A stretch of DNA of 64,000 bases from Halobaculum rubrum (GCF_019880225.1 NZ_CP082284.1:682001-746000), one strand, 5' to 3'. Positions 52,623 to 61,310 are shown, counted from the stretch's first letter. Notes: generated by a model from the letters alone, not told the origin. Translations and numbers: made by a program.

Positions 52623-52678
52623 CTTAACCCGAATGTCCCGATTATCACGCCCGGATCCGGCGGGTGAACGCTTATTTG
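52623..52678. promoter_or_regulatory. divergent promoters of hemAT and cheY
   Basis: On the minus strand, GGTTAAG (52623-52629) is about 27 bp before the hemAT ATG at 52596. On the plus strand, GCTTATTTG (52670-52678) is 22-30 bp before the cheY ATG at 52700. Both are leaderless-type positions and share a 103-bp spacer, so the two genes may be controlled together. Confidence 0.5.
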
Positions 52679-52699
52679 CGGGACGGCGGAGTGTCCGCC

Positions 52700-53062
52700 A
52701 TGGCGAGACGGATCCTCATCGTGGACGATTCCGGGTTCCAGCGCACGCTCATCCGAGGGATCCTCGAGGACGACTTCGAGATCGTCGGGGAGGCCGAGAA
52801 CGGCTCGGAGGCGGTCGCCCTGTTCGAGGAGACGCGGCCGGATCTGGTCACGATGGACATCATGATGCCGGAGGTGAACGGCATCGAGGCGACCAGCGAC
52901 ATCAAGGAGCGCGACCCCGGGACCTGTGTCGTGATGTGCACCAGCGTCGAACAGCGCGACCAGATGCGGCAGGCGGTGAAGGCGGGCGCCGACGGCTACG
53001 TCACCAAGCCGGTCGAGGAGGACACGTTGCGGTCGGAAGTCGAGAGCGCGCTGGCGTCGTGA
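52700..53062 (+). CDS. cheY: CheY-like response regulator
   Basis: 120 residues, a stand-alone receiver domain. The acidic pair D10-D11 (LIVDDSGFQRTLIR), the phosphorylatable Asp in LVTMDIMMPEVNG, the Thr/Ser switch (MCTS) and Lys in VTKPVEED are all present. In archaea CheY carries the signal from the CheA kinase to the archaellum switch through adaptor proteins. The gene sits divergently beside the aerotaxis transducer but away from other che genes, so it may be a dedicated or an orphan copy. Confidence 0.88.
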   Translation: MARRILIVDDSGFQRTLIRGILEDDFEIVGEAENGSEAVALFEETRPDLVTMDIMMPEVNGIEATSDIKERDPGTCVVMCTSVEQRDQMRQAVKAGADGYVTKPVEEDTLRSEVESALAS

Positions 53063-53144
53063 CCGCACGACCGGCCCGTTCACATCGAGGCGCCCGTTTC
53101 CGTTCGCGCCTCGCGCCGCTCGTCGTCGGTGGACCGCAGAGGAG

Positions 53145-53219
53145 TGGGTTGGGGCGGATTCGAACCGCCGACCTGCTCCGTGTGAAGGAGCCGTCATAAC
53201 CGGACTAGACCACCAACCC
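53145..53219 (-). tRNA. tRNA-Val (CAC)
   Basis: 75-nt cloverleaf on the minus strand. Acceptor GGGTTGG/CCAACCC plus discriminator A; anticodon stem GCTCC/GGAGC with loop TTCACAC (anticodon CAC); T arm GGCGG-TTCGAAT-CCGCC. No intron, no encoded CCA. Confidence 0.93.
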
Positions 53220-53322
53220 GCATCACGACGTACCCCGGTCGAACGCTTAAGGCTTGTCGTCCGCCGCGGGACCGGCGGGACCGACCCGAGGATTAATCCC
53301 GTCCGACGACGGACCAGCGGGC

Positions 53323-53574
53323 GTGACGAAGATCGAAGTCGACCTGCCCGACCGAATCGACAGCGAGATCTCTCGCCTCGCCGAGCAGGGGGAGTTCCTC
53401 AACCGCAAGGAGGCCATCGAGGACTTCCTCACGCGCGGCCTGCAGGCGTACGACGTAGAAAGCGACGAGGCCACCGAGGGGGAGGCCGACGGCGACCTCT
53501 TCACCGACGCCGTCGACGAGCAACAGGACCCCGCCGCCCTCGACGACGACATGGGCGACGAGCCGACGTTCTGA
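53323..53574 (+). CDS. ribbon-helix-helix protein
   Basis: 83 residues. The N-terminal VTKIEVDLPDRIDSEISRLAEQG then FLNRKEAIEDFLTRGLQAY is a ribbon-helix-helix DNA-binding unit (the strand KIEVDLP followed by two helices). The tail from about 50 is acidic and disordered. The GTG start at 53323 has a TATA-like GATTAATCC (53291-53299) about 25-32 bp before it. Target genes are unknown. Confidence 0.78.
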   Translation: MTKIEVDLPDRIDSEISRLAEQGEFLNRKEAIEDFLTRGLQAYDVESDEATEGEADGDLFTDAVDEQQDPAALDDDMGDEPTF

Positions 53575-53673
53575 TCCGGGCGCCGCCGTCGAGTCGGGCG
53601 GTCCGACTCACTCTCGCGACGCGCGCTCGGTCCGCTCGCTCGCGATCCGTGTTTCGACCGCCGAGCGCCAGCG

Positions 53674-53940
53674 CTACTCTCGACTCCGCCCGGATCGGTA
53701 CTCGTCGACCGTCTCGCGGGCCTGCTGGACCGCCTCCTTCGCCTCCCCCTCCGCCTTCCTCGACAGGTCCGTCAGGTCCGCCTCCAAGCGATCGAGCCGC
53801 GAGGGCTCCGGCTCCCTCTCGCGACCCACGATCTCGCGAACCCGCTCTTCGACCGGTTCGAGCTCCTCTTTGACCCCCTCCTTCGCGTGGTCCGCCGCAC
53901 GACCGAGATAGTATCGCGCGTCCTCGAAGTGCTTGGACAT
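53674..53940 (-). CDS. small helical charged protein (DUF7553-like)
   Basis: 88 residues, almost entirely helical and strongly charged: MSKHFEDARYYLGRAADHAK then EPVEERVREIVGRE and LEADLTDLSRKAEGEAKEAV. Amphipathic heptads suggest a coiled coil. It resembles the haloarchaeal DUF7553 family. Role unknown. The ATG at 53940 was chosen over an in-frame upstream start that would add a non-halophilic Arg/Pro tail. Confidence 0.7.
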   Translation of the reverse strand: MSKHFEDARYYLGRAADHAKEGVKEELEPVEERVREIVGREREPEPSRLDRLEADLTDLSRKAEGEAKEAVQQARETVDEYRSGRSRE

Positions 53941-54014
53941 GCCTGTCCCTTGGCTGACGACGGACAAACCGTTTGTGGGGGTCGCGGCCCGCGGTCGCCA
54001 CAACCACGGCGCCG

Positions 54015-54551
54015 CTACTCGTAGTCGGGGGCGTCCTCGGGGACGCCGTCGCGAGCGTTGACGGCGCGCGCGAAGGTGAACAGCGCGTCCGACAGGCGGT
54101 TGAGATACGCCACCGCCTCGGCGTTGACCGGCTCGTCGTCCGCGAGCTCGACCGCCCGACGCTCGGCGCGGCGCGCGACCGTGCGGGCGTGATGGAGCTT
54201 CGCTCCGGCCTCGCTTCCGGAGGGGAGCACGAAGCTCGTGAGCGGTTCCAGTTCCTCGTCCAGTTCGTCGATCCAGTCCTCGAGCTGTTCGGTGTGGTCC
54301 TCGCGGACGACGGGATCCCCCTCCTCGGGGTCGGGGTTGGCGAAGTCCGCCTGGAGGACGTGGAGGTGGTCTTGCACGGCGCGCAGCATCTCGTCGATGT
54401 CGTCGTATCCCGTCGGGCGGATCGTGCCGATCAGCGCGTTCGCCTCGTCGACGGTGCCGTACGCCTCGATACGACGGGAGGTCTTCGACACCCGCGACAT
54501 GTCGCGGAGGTCGGTCTTCCCCTCGTCGCCGCGGCCGGTGTAGATGGGCAT
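54015..54551 (-). CDS. PduO-type ATP:cob(I)alamin adenosyltransferase
   Basis: 178 residues. It starts MPIYTGRGDEGKTDLRD, the ATP-binding glycine-rich region of PduO-type adenosyltransferases, and continues with RIEAYGTVDEANALIG and the helical core with FVLPSGSEAGAKLHHARTV and RRAERRAV (Arg residues of the active site), then YLNRLSDALFTFARA. It adds the 5'-deoxyadenosyl group to the cobalamin cobalt. It follows the glutaredoxin-like gene with an 11-bp gap, so the two are probably one operon. Confidence 0.92.
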   Translation of the reverse strand: MPIYTGRGDEGKTDLRDMSRVSKTSRRIEAYGTVDEANALIGTIRPTGYDDIDEMLRAVQDHLHVLQADFANPDPEEGDPVVREDHTEQLEDWIDELDEELEPLTSFVLPSGSEAGAKLHHARTVARRAERRAVELADDEPVNAEAVAYLNRLSDALFTFARAVNARDGVPEDAPDYE

Positions 54552-54562
54552 CGGATCGGGAC

Positions 54563-54802
54563 TCAGGCGAGCGTTCGCTCGACGTACTCGAGGATGTTCG
54601 CCGACTCGTTCATCGTCACGCCGCGCTCGTCGTCGACGAGCACGGGGACGCCGCGTTGCCCGCTGACGCGGGCGACCTCGTCGCGCTTCGAGTGGAGCGC
54701 TTCCGTCCAGACGGTCTCGTACTCGACGTCGGCCTCCCGGAGCGCGTCGTGGACCTTCTCGCACCACGGACAACCGTCCAGCGCGTACAGCGTTACGGAC
54801 AT
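54563..54802 (-). CDS. glutaredoxin-like protein
   Basis: 79 residues of the glutaredoxin/glutathione-S-transferase N-terminal thioredoxin fold. The active-site C-P-W-C is in YALDGCPWCEKVHDAL; cis-Pro is in QRGVPVLVDDERGVTMNES. The ATG at 54802 is preferred over the upstream start. Upstream of the adenosyltransferase in the same direction, it may supply reduction for cobalamin activation, but that is only suggested by proximity. Confidence 0.88.
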   Translation of the reverse strand: MSVTLYALDGCPWCEKVHDALREADVEYETVWTEALHSKRDEVARVSGQRGVPVLVDDERGVTMNESANILEYVERTLA

Positions 54803-54941
54803 GCTCCGACCGTGGGTCGCCGGCGGCAAGTAGCTTGCCACGCCGGCGGCCGCGCTTCCCGGTGCGGTCGTCGAAACGGACGACCGCCACCGAATCCGCT
54901 GGTTCCCGAACGGTCAAGTGCCCGTCACCACACCGGCGCGT

Positions 54942-57086
54942 ATGCAGCACGGACTCGATATCGAGTCGTACTACGACCTGCGACTGCTCGCGGAGGTAGC
55001 GGTATCCCCCGACGGCGAGCGCGTCGCGTTCACCGCACAGGAGTCCGATCCCGCTGCCGACGAACAGCGGACGGGGCTGTACGTCGCGCCGACGGACGGG
55101 AGCCGCGAACCGCACCGCCTCACCCGCGCGTCCACCGCGGCGTCGCCGACGTGGGGGCCCGACGGCCACACGCTCGCGTTTCTCGCCGCCCGCGATGCCG
55201 ACCTCGATCGCACGCGCGGGCGCGCCGACGAGGGCGACGACGAGACGGACGAGGCGAACGTCGACGAGGATGACGAGGACGAGGAGAACGGTACCGACGG
55301 CGAGAACGGCGACGAAAAGCCGAAACAGCAGGTGTGGGCGTTCGACCTCGCGCGCGGCGGCGACGCCCGCCAGCTGACCGCCTTCGAGCGGGGGGTCACG
55401 GAGTTCGATCTCGCGCCCGACGGCGACCGTCTCGTCGTCGCCGCCCGCGACCCGACCGACGAGGAGGAATCGTACCTCGACCAGCGCGAGGACGGCGGCC
55501 CCATCGAGGTGACCCGCCTCCAGCACAAGCGCGACGGCGCCGGCTGGCTCGACGACGTGACGACGTACCTGTTCGTCGGCGACCTCGACGGCGAGGCCGC
55601 CGACGCCGAGTCGTTCGACCGCCTCGACGACGCCTACGGCGCCGGCTCGGCCGAGCCGCTCGCCGGGCTCCAGCCCGCGTGGGGGCCGACCGACCGTATC
55701 GCCTTCACCACCTGCGTCGACGACGACCCCGACGACTCCGGCGCCTACGACGTGTGCACGGTCGCCCCCGACGGGTCGGACTGCCGGGTCGTCACCGACG
55801 GGAGCCTCCGGTGTGCTTCCCCGACGTGGTCCCCCGACGGCGACCGGATCGCGTTCGACGGCAGCAACTACGACAACTGGTACGAGCCCAACGAGGCGTA
55901 CGTCGCGCCAGACGAGGCCGACGCCGCGTTCGAGTCCGTCTCCGCCGAGTTGGACCGCACGCTCGCGCGCGACGGGGCGCCGCGCTGGCTGGACGGCGAA
56001 ACGGTCGTCGTGCCGATCGCCGACGAGGCGTGGACCCGGCTCGCGGTGTGTCCGGTCGACGGCGAGCCGCGGCGGGCGTTCACCCGCCAGGGCCGCGATC
56101 GGACGATCGCGGCGTTCGATCTCGCGGGCGACACGGTCGCGCTCGGCCTCACGGGCGCCGACCAGCCGCCGGACGTGTACGCGGTCCCCGGCGCCGAGTT
56201 GCGCGAGGACGACGCCGGCGGCCCGACGAGGCGCCTCTCGGCGCTCAACGACGACTGGCTCGACGAGCGCGCCGACGCGCTGCCCGACTGCGAGGTCGTC
56301 GCCTACGAGAACAGCGACGGGGAGGAGATCGAGGCGGTCGTCTACTACCCGAGCGACTTCGACGCCGACGCGGACGACCCGGCGCCCGCGATCTGCTCGA
56401 TCCACGGCGGGCCGATGAGCTACGACGCGCCCGCATACCGCTTCACGCTGAACTACTGGACGAGCAGGGGGTACGTCGTTGCGAAGCCCAACTACCGCGG
56501 GTCGACCTCCTACGGCCGCGCGTTCTCGGAGTCGCTGAAGGGGAGCCGCGGGGAGTTGGAGTCCGACGACGTGATCGCGGCGATGGAGCACCTCGTCGAC
56601 GAGGGGGTCGCCGACCCCGACCGCCTGTTCTGCACGGGCTTCAGCTACGGCGGGATCACGACCGCGCACGTCGTCACACGGACGGACATGTTCGCCGCCG
56701 CCGCGCCCGAACACGGCATCTACGACTTCTACAGCAACTTCGGGACCGACGACAACCACAACTGGCACCAGTGGGAGTTCGGGATGCCGTGGGAGAACGA
56801 GGCGCTGTACCGCGATATCTCCTCGATCACTCGCGTCGACGAGATCGACACGCCGCTGCTCGTTACCGCGGGCGAGGAGGACTGGCGGTGTCCGCCGACG
56901 CAGGCCGAACAGCTGTACGTCAGCGTCCGCAAGCGGGGCGTCGACGCGAAGCTCGTGATCTACCCGGACGAACACCACAACATCGGGACACCCGAGCGGG
57001 CGACGCATCGCATCGAGGAGTTGACGGAGTGGTTCGAGAGCCACGATCCGGGCGTGGACGAAGGAGCGAGCGAAGCGAGCGACTGA
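54942..57086 (+). CDS. S9-family prolyl oligopeptidase-like peptidase
   Basis: 714 residues. A seven-bladed beta-propeller (about 15-410) with repeated SPDG/GPDG/SPTWSPDGD motifs precedes an alpha/beta-hydrolase domain. The catalytic Ser is in TGFSYGGITTAHV, the Asp in GEEDWRCPPTQAE and the His in YPDEHHNIGTP. S9C-type acylaminoacyl-peptidases or oligopeptidases have this plan. Acidic insertions (about 90-130) are halophilic. The last 13 residues (DPGVDEGASEASD) are encoded by the beginning of the tandem repeat that starts at 57050, so the original C-terminus was probably extended or replaced. Confidence 0.9.
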   Translation: MQHGLDIESYYDLRLLAEVAVSPDGERVAFTAQESDPAADEQRTGLYVAPTDGSREPHRLTRASTAASPTWGPDGHTLAFLAARDADLDRTRGRADEGDDETDEANVDEDDEDEENGTDGENGDEKPKQQVWAFDLARGGDARQLTAFERGVTEFDLAPDGDRLVVAARDPTDEEESYLDQREDGGPIEVTRLQHKRDGAGWLDDVTTYLFVGDLDGEAADAESFDRLDDAYGAGSAEPLAGLQPAWGPTDRIAFTTCVDDDPDDSGAYDVCTVAPDGSDCRVVTDGSLRCASPTWSPDGDRIAFDGSNYDNWYEPNEAYVAPDEADAAFESVSAELDRTLARDGAPRWLDGETVVVPIADEAWTRLAVCPVDGEPRRAFTRQGRDRTIAAFDLAGDTVALGLTGADQPPDVYAVPGAELREDDAGGPTRRLSALNDDWLDERADALPDCEVVAYENSDGEEIEAVVYYPSDFDADADDPAPAICSIHGGPMSYDAPAYRFTLNYWTSRGYVVAKPNYRGSTSYGRAFSESLKGSRGELESDDVIAAMEHLVDEGVADPDRLFCTGFSYGGITTAHVVTRTDMFAAAAPEHGIYDFYSNFGTDDNHNWHQWEFGMPWENEALYRDISSITRVDEIDTPLLVTAGEEDWRCPPTQAEQLYVSVRKRGVDAKLVIYPDEHHNIGTPERATHRIEELTEWFESHDPGVDEGASEASD

Positions 57087-57353
57087 GGCCACGGTGGACG
57101 GCGGCGAGGTCTTCGTGCCGAGCCGCCCACGAAGGGCGTGGACGAAGGAGCGAGCGAAGCGAGCGACTGAGGCCGGTGGACGGCGGCGAGGTCTTCGTGC
57201 CGAGCCGCCCACGAAGGGCGTGGACGAAGGAGCGAGCGAAGCGAGCGACTGAGGCCACGGTGGACGGCGGCGAGGTCTTCGTGCCGAGCCGCCCACGAAG
57301 GGCGTGGACGAAGGAGCGAGCGAAGCGAGCGACTGAGGCCACGGTGGACGGCG
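57050..57353. repeat. 3.6-copy 84-bp tandem repeat
   Basis: Units start at 57050, 57134, 57216 and 57300 (lengths 84, 82, 84, then a partial of 54). Each begins GGGCGTGGACGAAGGAGC, contains GAGCGAAGCGAGCGACTGAGG and, except the last, ends GAGCCGCCCACGAA. Copy 2 lacks 2 bp. A decayed fifth copy (GGCGAGGTCTCCGTGCC, from about 57407) lies farther on. The first copy overlaps the 3' end of the S9 peptidase, the rest is non-coding. It belongs to the same GAGCGAAGCGAG family seen elsewhere. Confidence 0.95.
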
Positions 57354-57381
57354 TTCACAAATCGCGGCGCGATGTGTCCGC

Positions 57382-57404
57382 TCACGAGACCGCAGGTCTC
57401 GTGA
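57382..57404. terminator. hairpin between convergent S9 peptidase and MFS genes
   Basis: TCACGAGACC-GCA-GGTCTCGTGA, perfect 10-bp stem with a 3-nt loop, between convergent genes. A stem this stable could protect or terminate both transcripts. No U-run follows, so a terminator role is uncertain. Confidence 0.4.
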
Positions 57405-57483
57405 ACGGCGAGGTCTCCGTGCCGCCACGCCCGTATCACACACAAGGAAGGGACAACGACTCTCGCGGGATGTCCTGTCACGA

Positions 57484-58656
57484 TCACAGATCGAGCCCGA
57501 GCGCCCGGTTCGCGCCGAGCAGCGCGAGACACGTCGCCAGCAGCGCGACGACGAGACCGTAGGCCGCCGGCCATCCGGCCGCGCTCGCGACGGCGCCGGT
57601 GACGACCGACCCGGAGGCGGCGAGGAGCATGTACACGGTTCGCAGTAGACCGAAGGCGTATCCGCGCTCGGCGTCCGTCAGCCGGTCCATGAACCGCGCC
57701 TGGATCGGGCCGGGCCAGGAGATCCCGGCACCGAGCACCGCGACGCCGGCGACGGTGCCGACGACTCCGGGCGCGAGCACCAGCGTCGCGATGCCGGCGC
57801 TCGCGAGCGTGACGCTGATCGCGACGGCGGCGTCCCGGGAGAGCGCGTCCGACACCCGGCCGTTCACCGGCTGGGCGACCGCGCTGATCGCGAACACCGC
57901 CCCGAAGGCGGTCGCCGCCGTCGACGGCGCGAGGTCGCGGTGCGCGACGAGAAACGTCGGCAGGAACGACGAGACGGCCTGAAAGGTGAACCCGCACAGC
58001 ACGGCTATCGCGGTCGTGTACGCAAGCGGCGGACGGGCGAGCACGTCGGCGATCCGTCCCGGGTCGACGGCCGCCCGGAGGTCGCGATCGGGGTTGGCCG
58101 GCGCGAGCGACGGGACGAACAGCAGCGTCGCGACGGCCGCCGGGACCGCGACGCCGGCGCCCGCGCCGACGGCGACCTCCCAGCCGTACCGGTCTGCGAG
58201 CACGCCCCCGATCCCGGGGAACGCCGCGCCGGCGACGGCGCCCGCGCCCGTGAGCACGCTCAACGCGCCGCCGCGCTCGTCGTACAGTCGCGACAGCAGC
58301 GAGGTCCCGGGCGAGAAGAACAGCCCGGCGCCCGCGCCGAGCACCAGCGTCGCCGCCCCGAACGCGAACATCGACGACGACAGCGCCACCAACGCGGTCC
58401 CGACGCCGGCGCCGACGATCCCGGCGAGGACGACCGGTCGTTCGCCGAGGCGGTCGGCGAGCACGCCGCTGGGGAACTGCAACAGCGCGTACGTCGCCCA
58501 CATTCCGGTGAGCGCCAGCCCGACCGTCGCCTCGGTCGTCCCGAAATCGACGAGAACGAACGGGACGACCGCCCCGAGAAGCACCCGCGCACCCAGTTGA
58601 CTGAAGTTTCCTGCGCTTACCGCCGCGAGCGCGAGGCGGCGGCGACCGCCGCTCAT
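57484..58656 (-). CDS. major facilitator superfamily transporter
   Basis: 390 residues, about 12 transmembrane helices. The MFS loop 2-3 motif is FPSGVLADRLGERPVVLAGI and its second-half counterpart is FMDRLTDAERGYAFGLLRT. The start overlaps the thioesterase stop by an ATGA junction. Substrate unknown; the family spans drug and nutrient efflux. Coupling to a hotdog thioesterase suggests an aromatic or fatty acid-type substrate, which is inference. Confidence 0.88.
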   Translation of the reverse strand: MSGGRRRLALAAVSAGNFSQLGARVLLGAVVPFVLVDFGTTEATVGLALTGMWATYALLQFPSGVLADRLGERPVVLAGIVGAGVGTALVALSSSMFAFGAATLVLGAGAGLFFSPGTSLLSRLYDERGGALSVLTGAGAVAGAAFPGIGGVLADRYGWEVAVGAGAGVAVPAAVATLLFVPSLAPANPDRDLRAAVDPGRIADVLARPPLAYTTAIAVLCGFTFQAVSSFLPTFLVAHRDLAPSTAATAFGAVFAISAVAQPVNGRVSDALSRDAAVAISVTLASAGIATLVLAPGVVGTVAGVAVLGAGISWPGPIQARFMDRLTDAERGYAFGLLRTVYMLLAASGSVVTGAVASAAGWPAAYGLVVALLATCLALLGANRALGLDL

Positions 58657-59039
58657 TCGGCCGCGTGCCGTTCGGCGGCCGCGCGGACCGCGTCCGGCAG
58701 CGGCTCGGGGCCGTCCTCGCCGATCGCGACCTGGACGGTCTCGCCTTCGGCGACGAGGTGCCCCTCGTAGTGCAGTTCGTAGCCGAAGGTGAGGCTGGTC
58801 GTCCCGACGTCGGTCACGTCGAGCACCGCGCGAACGGCGCCGATTCCCTCGATCGGCGCCCGGAACTCGATCGACAGCGACGCCAGCGCCGCCCGCGAGT
58901 CGGCCAGATCGATACCGACCTCCTCGCGGAAGAACGCGGTTCGAACCTCCTCCAAGTAGGTGGCGTAGACGGCGTTGTTCACGTGGCCCATCGGGTCGAG
59001 GTCGCGATAGCGGACCGGGATCGTCGTTTCGAAGGTCAT
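58653..59039 (-). CDS. 4-hydroxybenzoyl-CoA-type thioesterase
   Basis: 128-residue hotdog-fold acyl-CoA thioesterase. The active-site sequence VRYRDLDPMGHVNNAVYATYLEEVR carries the catalytic Asp in the D-x-M/x-GHVNN motif. Family members hydrolyse short or aromatic acyl-CoA. Its stop overlaps the MFS start (58653-58656), so the two are translationally coupled. The ATG at 59039 is the only start keeping the FETTIPVRYRD opening. Confidence 0.9.
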   Translation of the reverse strand: MTFETTIPVRYRDLDPMGHVNNAVYATYLEEVRTAFFREEVGIDLADSRAALASLSIEFRAPIEGIGAVRAVLDVTDVGTTSLTFGYELHYEGHLVAEGETVQVAIGEDGPEPLPDAVRAAAERHAAE

Positions 59040-59144
59040 ACGCGGAGGTCGACCGCCGGGGATTTCGGGCTATCGTTCCCCGGGCGCCCCGCTGGCCCGA
59101 CGGCGACCGGTGTCTTGAAAGTCTCCGCCCACACAACGACGGGT

Positions 59145-59315
59145 ATGAGCCTCGAGATGGAGTTCTCCTGCCCGCGCTGCGGCGAGGACCGGGACTTCTG
59201 GCGCGTCGCCGCGATGACGATCCACTTGGGCGAGAAGACGAAGTGGCGCTGCAACGAGTGCGACTACGGCCTCACGCGTATCAACGGCGACCGCGCGGAC
59301 CCTATCGAGGCGTAA
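59145..59315 (+). CDS. small zinc-ribbon protein
   Basis: 56 residues with a CPRC...CNEC pair (C-x2-C at about 9-12 and 36-39), a typical zinc ribbon. It starts MSLEMEFSCPRCGEDRDFWRV and ends with DYGLTRINGD. Family DUF7838-like small haloarchaeal zinc protein; role unknown. The ATG at 59145 sits in the short divergent space from the thioesterase. Confidence 0.8.
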   Translation: MSLEMEFSCPRCGEDRDFWRVAAMTIHLGEKTKWRCNECDYGLTRINGDRADPIEA

Positions 59316-59353
59316 CCGAGCGCCCCCTCGCGCGTCGGAGGACGCGCCCGTCG

Positions 59354-59965
59354 TTATCCCGGTAACAGATCCCCCAGCGCCGCGCCGACCGCCATCGGGA
59401 GCCCCGCCACGACCGTACTCCCGAGCGCGACCGTCGGGTCCGCCCAGTCGATCTGTCCCCACGCGGTCAGCCCGACGACGGCGGTGAACGCGGCGACGCC
59501 GAGGACTCCGACGAGTCGACGGGGAACGATCCCGAGGAACGGTCGGTGGACCCGCACGTCCTGAAAGTCCGCGACGTAGACGATCCCGACGACTAGCAGA
59601 ACCGTCACCAGCGCGGTCCCGACGAGGAACGCGGGATTCGCGCCCAAGTACGCCCCGATCTCCGTCGTGCCGCCCTCGACGAGCATCGGGACCCCGAACA
59701 GCACGCTCCCGAGGAACGCCTCCGCGATGTCGCCGCGGTCGAAGCCGCGGACGACCGTCCCGAACACCGACGGCTTCGGGGTCGCCAGATCGCGGGCGGT
59801 CCGCATCGCCCCGCGCACTCTCCGGCGCTCCTCCGTGTCGTCGACCACGTCCTCCAGCGTCTCCAGTTCCTCGATCAGGTCCTCGACGGTCGCTTCCGTC
59901 GACTCACTCCCGTCCGGGATATCCCCTTCGCCGTCCCGGCGGGCCGGTGCGTCGCTGTGGGTCAT
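59354..59965 (-). CDS. DUF2391 integral membrane protein
   Basis: 203 residues. A charged coiled-coil start (about 20-60, VEDLIEELETLEDVVDDTEE) precedes four hydrophobic helices: IAEAFLGSVLFGVPMLVEGG, PAFLVGTALVTVLLVVGIVY, LVGVLGVAAFTAVVGLTAWG and TVVAGLPMAVGAALGDLLPG. This matches DUF2391. Function unknown. The ATG at 59965 starts the protein; convergence with the zinc-ribbon gene leaves 38 bp. Confidence 0.82.
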   Translation of the reverse strand: MTHSDAPARRDGEGDIPDGSESTEATVEDLIEELETLEDVVDDTEERRRVRGAMRTARDLATPKPSVFGTVVRGFDRGDIAEAFLGSVLFGVPMLVEGGTTEIGAYLGANPAFLVGTALVTVLLVVGIVYVADFQDVRVHRPFLGIVPRRLVGVLGVAAFTAVVGLTAWGQIDWADPTVALGSTVVAGLPMAVGAALGDLLPG

Positions 59966-60069
59966 CGGTCGGGTCTGATCCCGGGCCCACGTAGTTCCGA
60001 CGGTGCGGGCGAGGGTCGGAGTGCGGTGGAACTGGCGAAAAACGGTGACGGGTGGACAGCGCGCCGCGA

Positions 60070-61104
60070 TCAGTCGTCGTTCGAGGTGATCGGCTCCGAG
60101 CGGTCCTCGGCGAAGCCCTCGGACTCCTCGATGCGGTCCTCCGCCTCGGGGTCGAACTGCGTCTCGATCTCCTGATACCGGTCGACGAACGACAGCGCGT
60201 GGTGGCTCTCGGTCTCGTGGCCGATGTAGCGCTCTTCGAGGTCGAACTGCGCCTCCTCGTCGTTCTCGGCGATGTTCTTCATGTCCTCGTAGACGGCGTG
60301 CGCGCCCGAGTGCAGCGCGTAGAGGGTGATGAACTGGTACTTGTAACCCAGGTCGCCCAACTCCTCGAACGTGAGCGGGTCCTCCTCGGCGCCCCACTCG
60401 AAGGAGGACGAGTAGTTGAACGCCAGATCCAGGTCGGGGTGCGTCTCGTGGATCGTCTCGGCGTACTCGACGGCGTCCTCGCGGCTCGGGTCCGGCATCT
60501 CCGGCCAGACCAGGTCGACGCCGGCGTCGGCGTAGATGCGGCCGCGCTCGAGGTGCTCCTCCCAGTCGCCGTTGGCCGACCCGTACGCGTCGGTGCGGGC
60601 GATGACGATCGTGTCCTCGCTTTGCTTGGCGTCGACGGCCGCCTCGAAGCGCGAGCGGGCCTGCTCGCGGGAGACGATCTTCTTGCCCGCGATGTGACCG
60701 CAGCGCTTGGGCGTCGTCTGGTCCTCGATGTGAACGGCGGCGACGCCGGCCTTCTCGTACTCGCGGACGGCGCGCCGAACGTTGTGGGTGCCGCCGTAGC
60801 CGGTGTCGCAGTCGGCGATGACCGGGAGGTTCGTCGCCTCGACCATCCGCTTGGCGTTCTCGACCATCTCGGTCATCGTCACCATCTCCAGGTCCGGGAA
60901 GCCGAACTGCCCGAGGACCGTCGAGTAGCCGGACATGTACGCGGCGTCGAGGTCGGCCATCTCCGCGAGCCGGGCGTCGAGCGCGTGGTACACCCCGGGG
61001 GCGAACACGTAGTCCTGCTCGTCGAGCATCTCGCGCAGTTTCGCGCCCTGCGGGTTGTCGATGTCCTTCGTGAAGACGTCCTGGTCGAGTTCTGAGGGGT
61101 GCAT
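60070..61104 (-). CDS. aceA: isocitrate lyase
   Basis: 344-residue short-form isocitrate lyase of the glyoxylate bypass, which cleaves isocitrate to glyoxylate and succinate. The catalytic motif K133-R-C-G-H137 is present, as are [21 protein letters not shown] and VHIEDQ. Length matches the haloarchaeal enzyme (about 345). The start codon at 61104 overlaps the stop of a small upstream ORF as TAATG, and that ORF overlaps another by ATGA. Malate synthase is not adjacent. Confidence 0.94.
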   Translation of the reverse strand: MHPSELDQDVFTKDIDNPQGAKLREMLDEQDYVFAPGVYHALDARLAEMADLDAAYMSGYSTVLGQFGFPDLEMVTMTEMVENAKRMVEATNLPVIADCDTGYGGTHNVRRAVREYEKAGVAAVHIEDQTTPKRCGHIAGKKIVSREQARSRFEAAVDAKQSEDTIVIARTDAYGSANGDWEEHLERGRIYADAGVDLVWPEMPDPSREDAVEYAETIHETHPDLDLAFNYSSSFEWGAEEDPLTFEELGDLGYKYQFITLYALHSGAHAVYEDMKNIAENDEEAQFDLEERYIGHETESHHALSFVDRYQEIETQFDPEAEDRIEESEGFAEDRSEPITSNDD

Positions 61105-61310
61105 TATTCGGAATCCTCCATGAGCGCGATCTCGAACGGGTCGCGGCGACGGCGGCGCTCGGCGCGGTCGCGTCGGGTGTCTGCGGCGTCGGCGGTGTCG
61201 GTCGTCGTGGCGGTGCGGCCCGTTCGCGTCCCCAGGTCCGGGACCAGCGGCGCGTCCGTCTCCTCGGACGGTCGGGTGCCGGTTGTGGGGCGGATGGCGC
61301 GACGGCTCAT
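61104..61310 (-). CDS. small ORF overlapping the aceA start (68 aa)
   Basis: 68 residues from ATG 61310 to a TAA that shares bases with the aceA ATG (TAATG). The product is Thr/Asp-rich at first and then strongly basic ([21 protein letters not shown]), unlike typical acidic haloarchaeal proteins. It may be a translated leader that sets aceA expression rather than a stable protein. No homologue is known to me. The start shares bases with the stop of the 29-residue ORF (ATGA). Confidence 0.45.
   Translation of the reverse strand: MSRRAIRPTTGTRPSEETDAPLVPDLGTRTGRTATTTDTADAADTRRDRAERRRRRDPFEIALMEDSE

Noticed and set aside
57050-57353. CRISPR array
   Set aside because: Units are 82-84 bp and identical throughout, with no unique spacers between shorter repeats; no cas genes nearby.
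54015-57443. 1142-residue antisense frame opposite the S9 peptidase
   Set aside because: Only its end from 54551 codes for a real protein (the adenosyltransferase); the remainder is a shadow that includes the tandem repeats.
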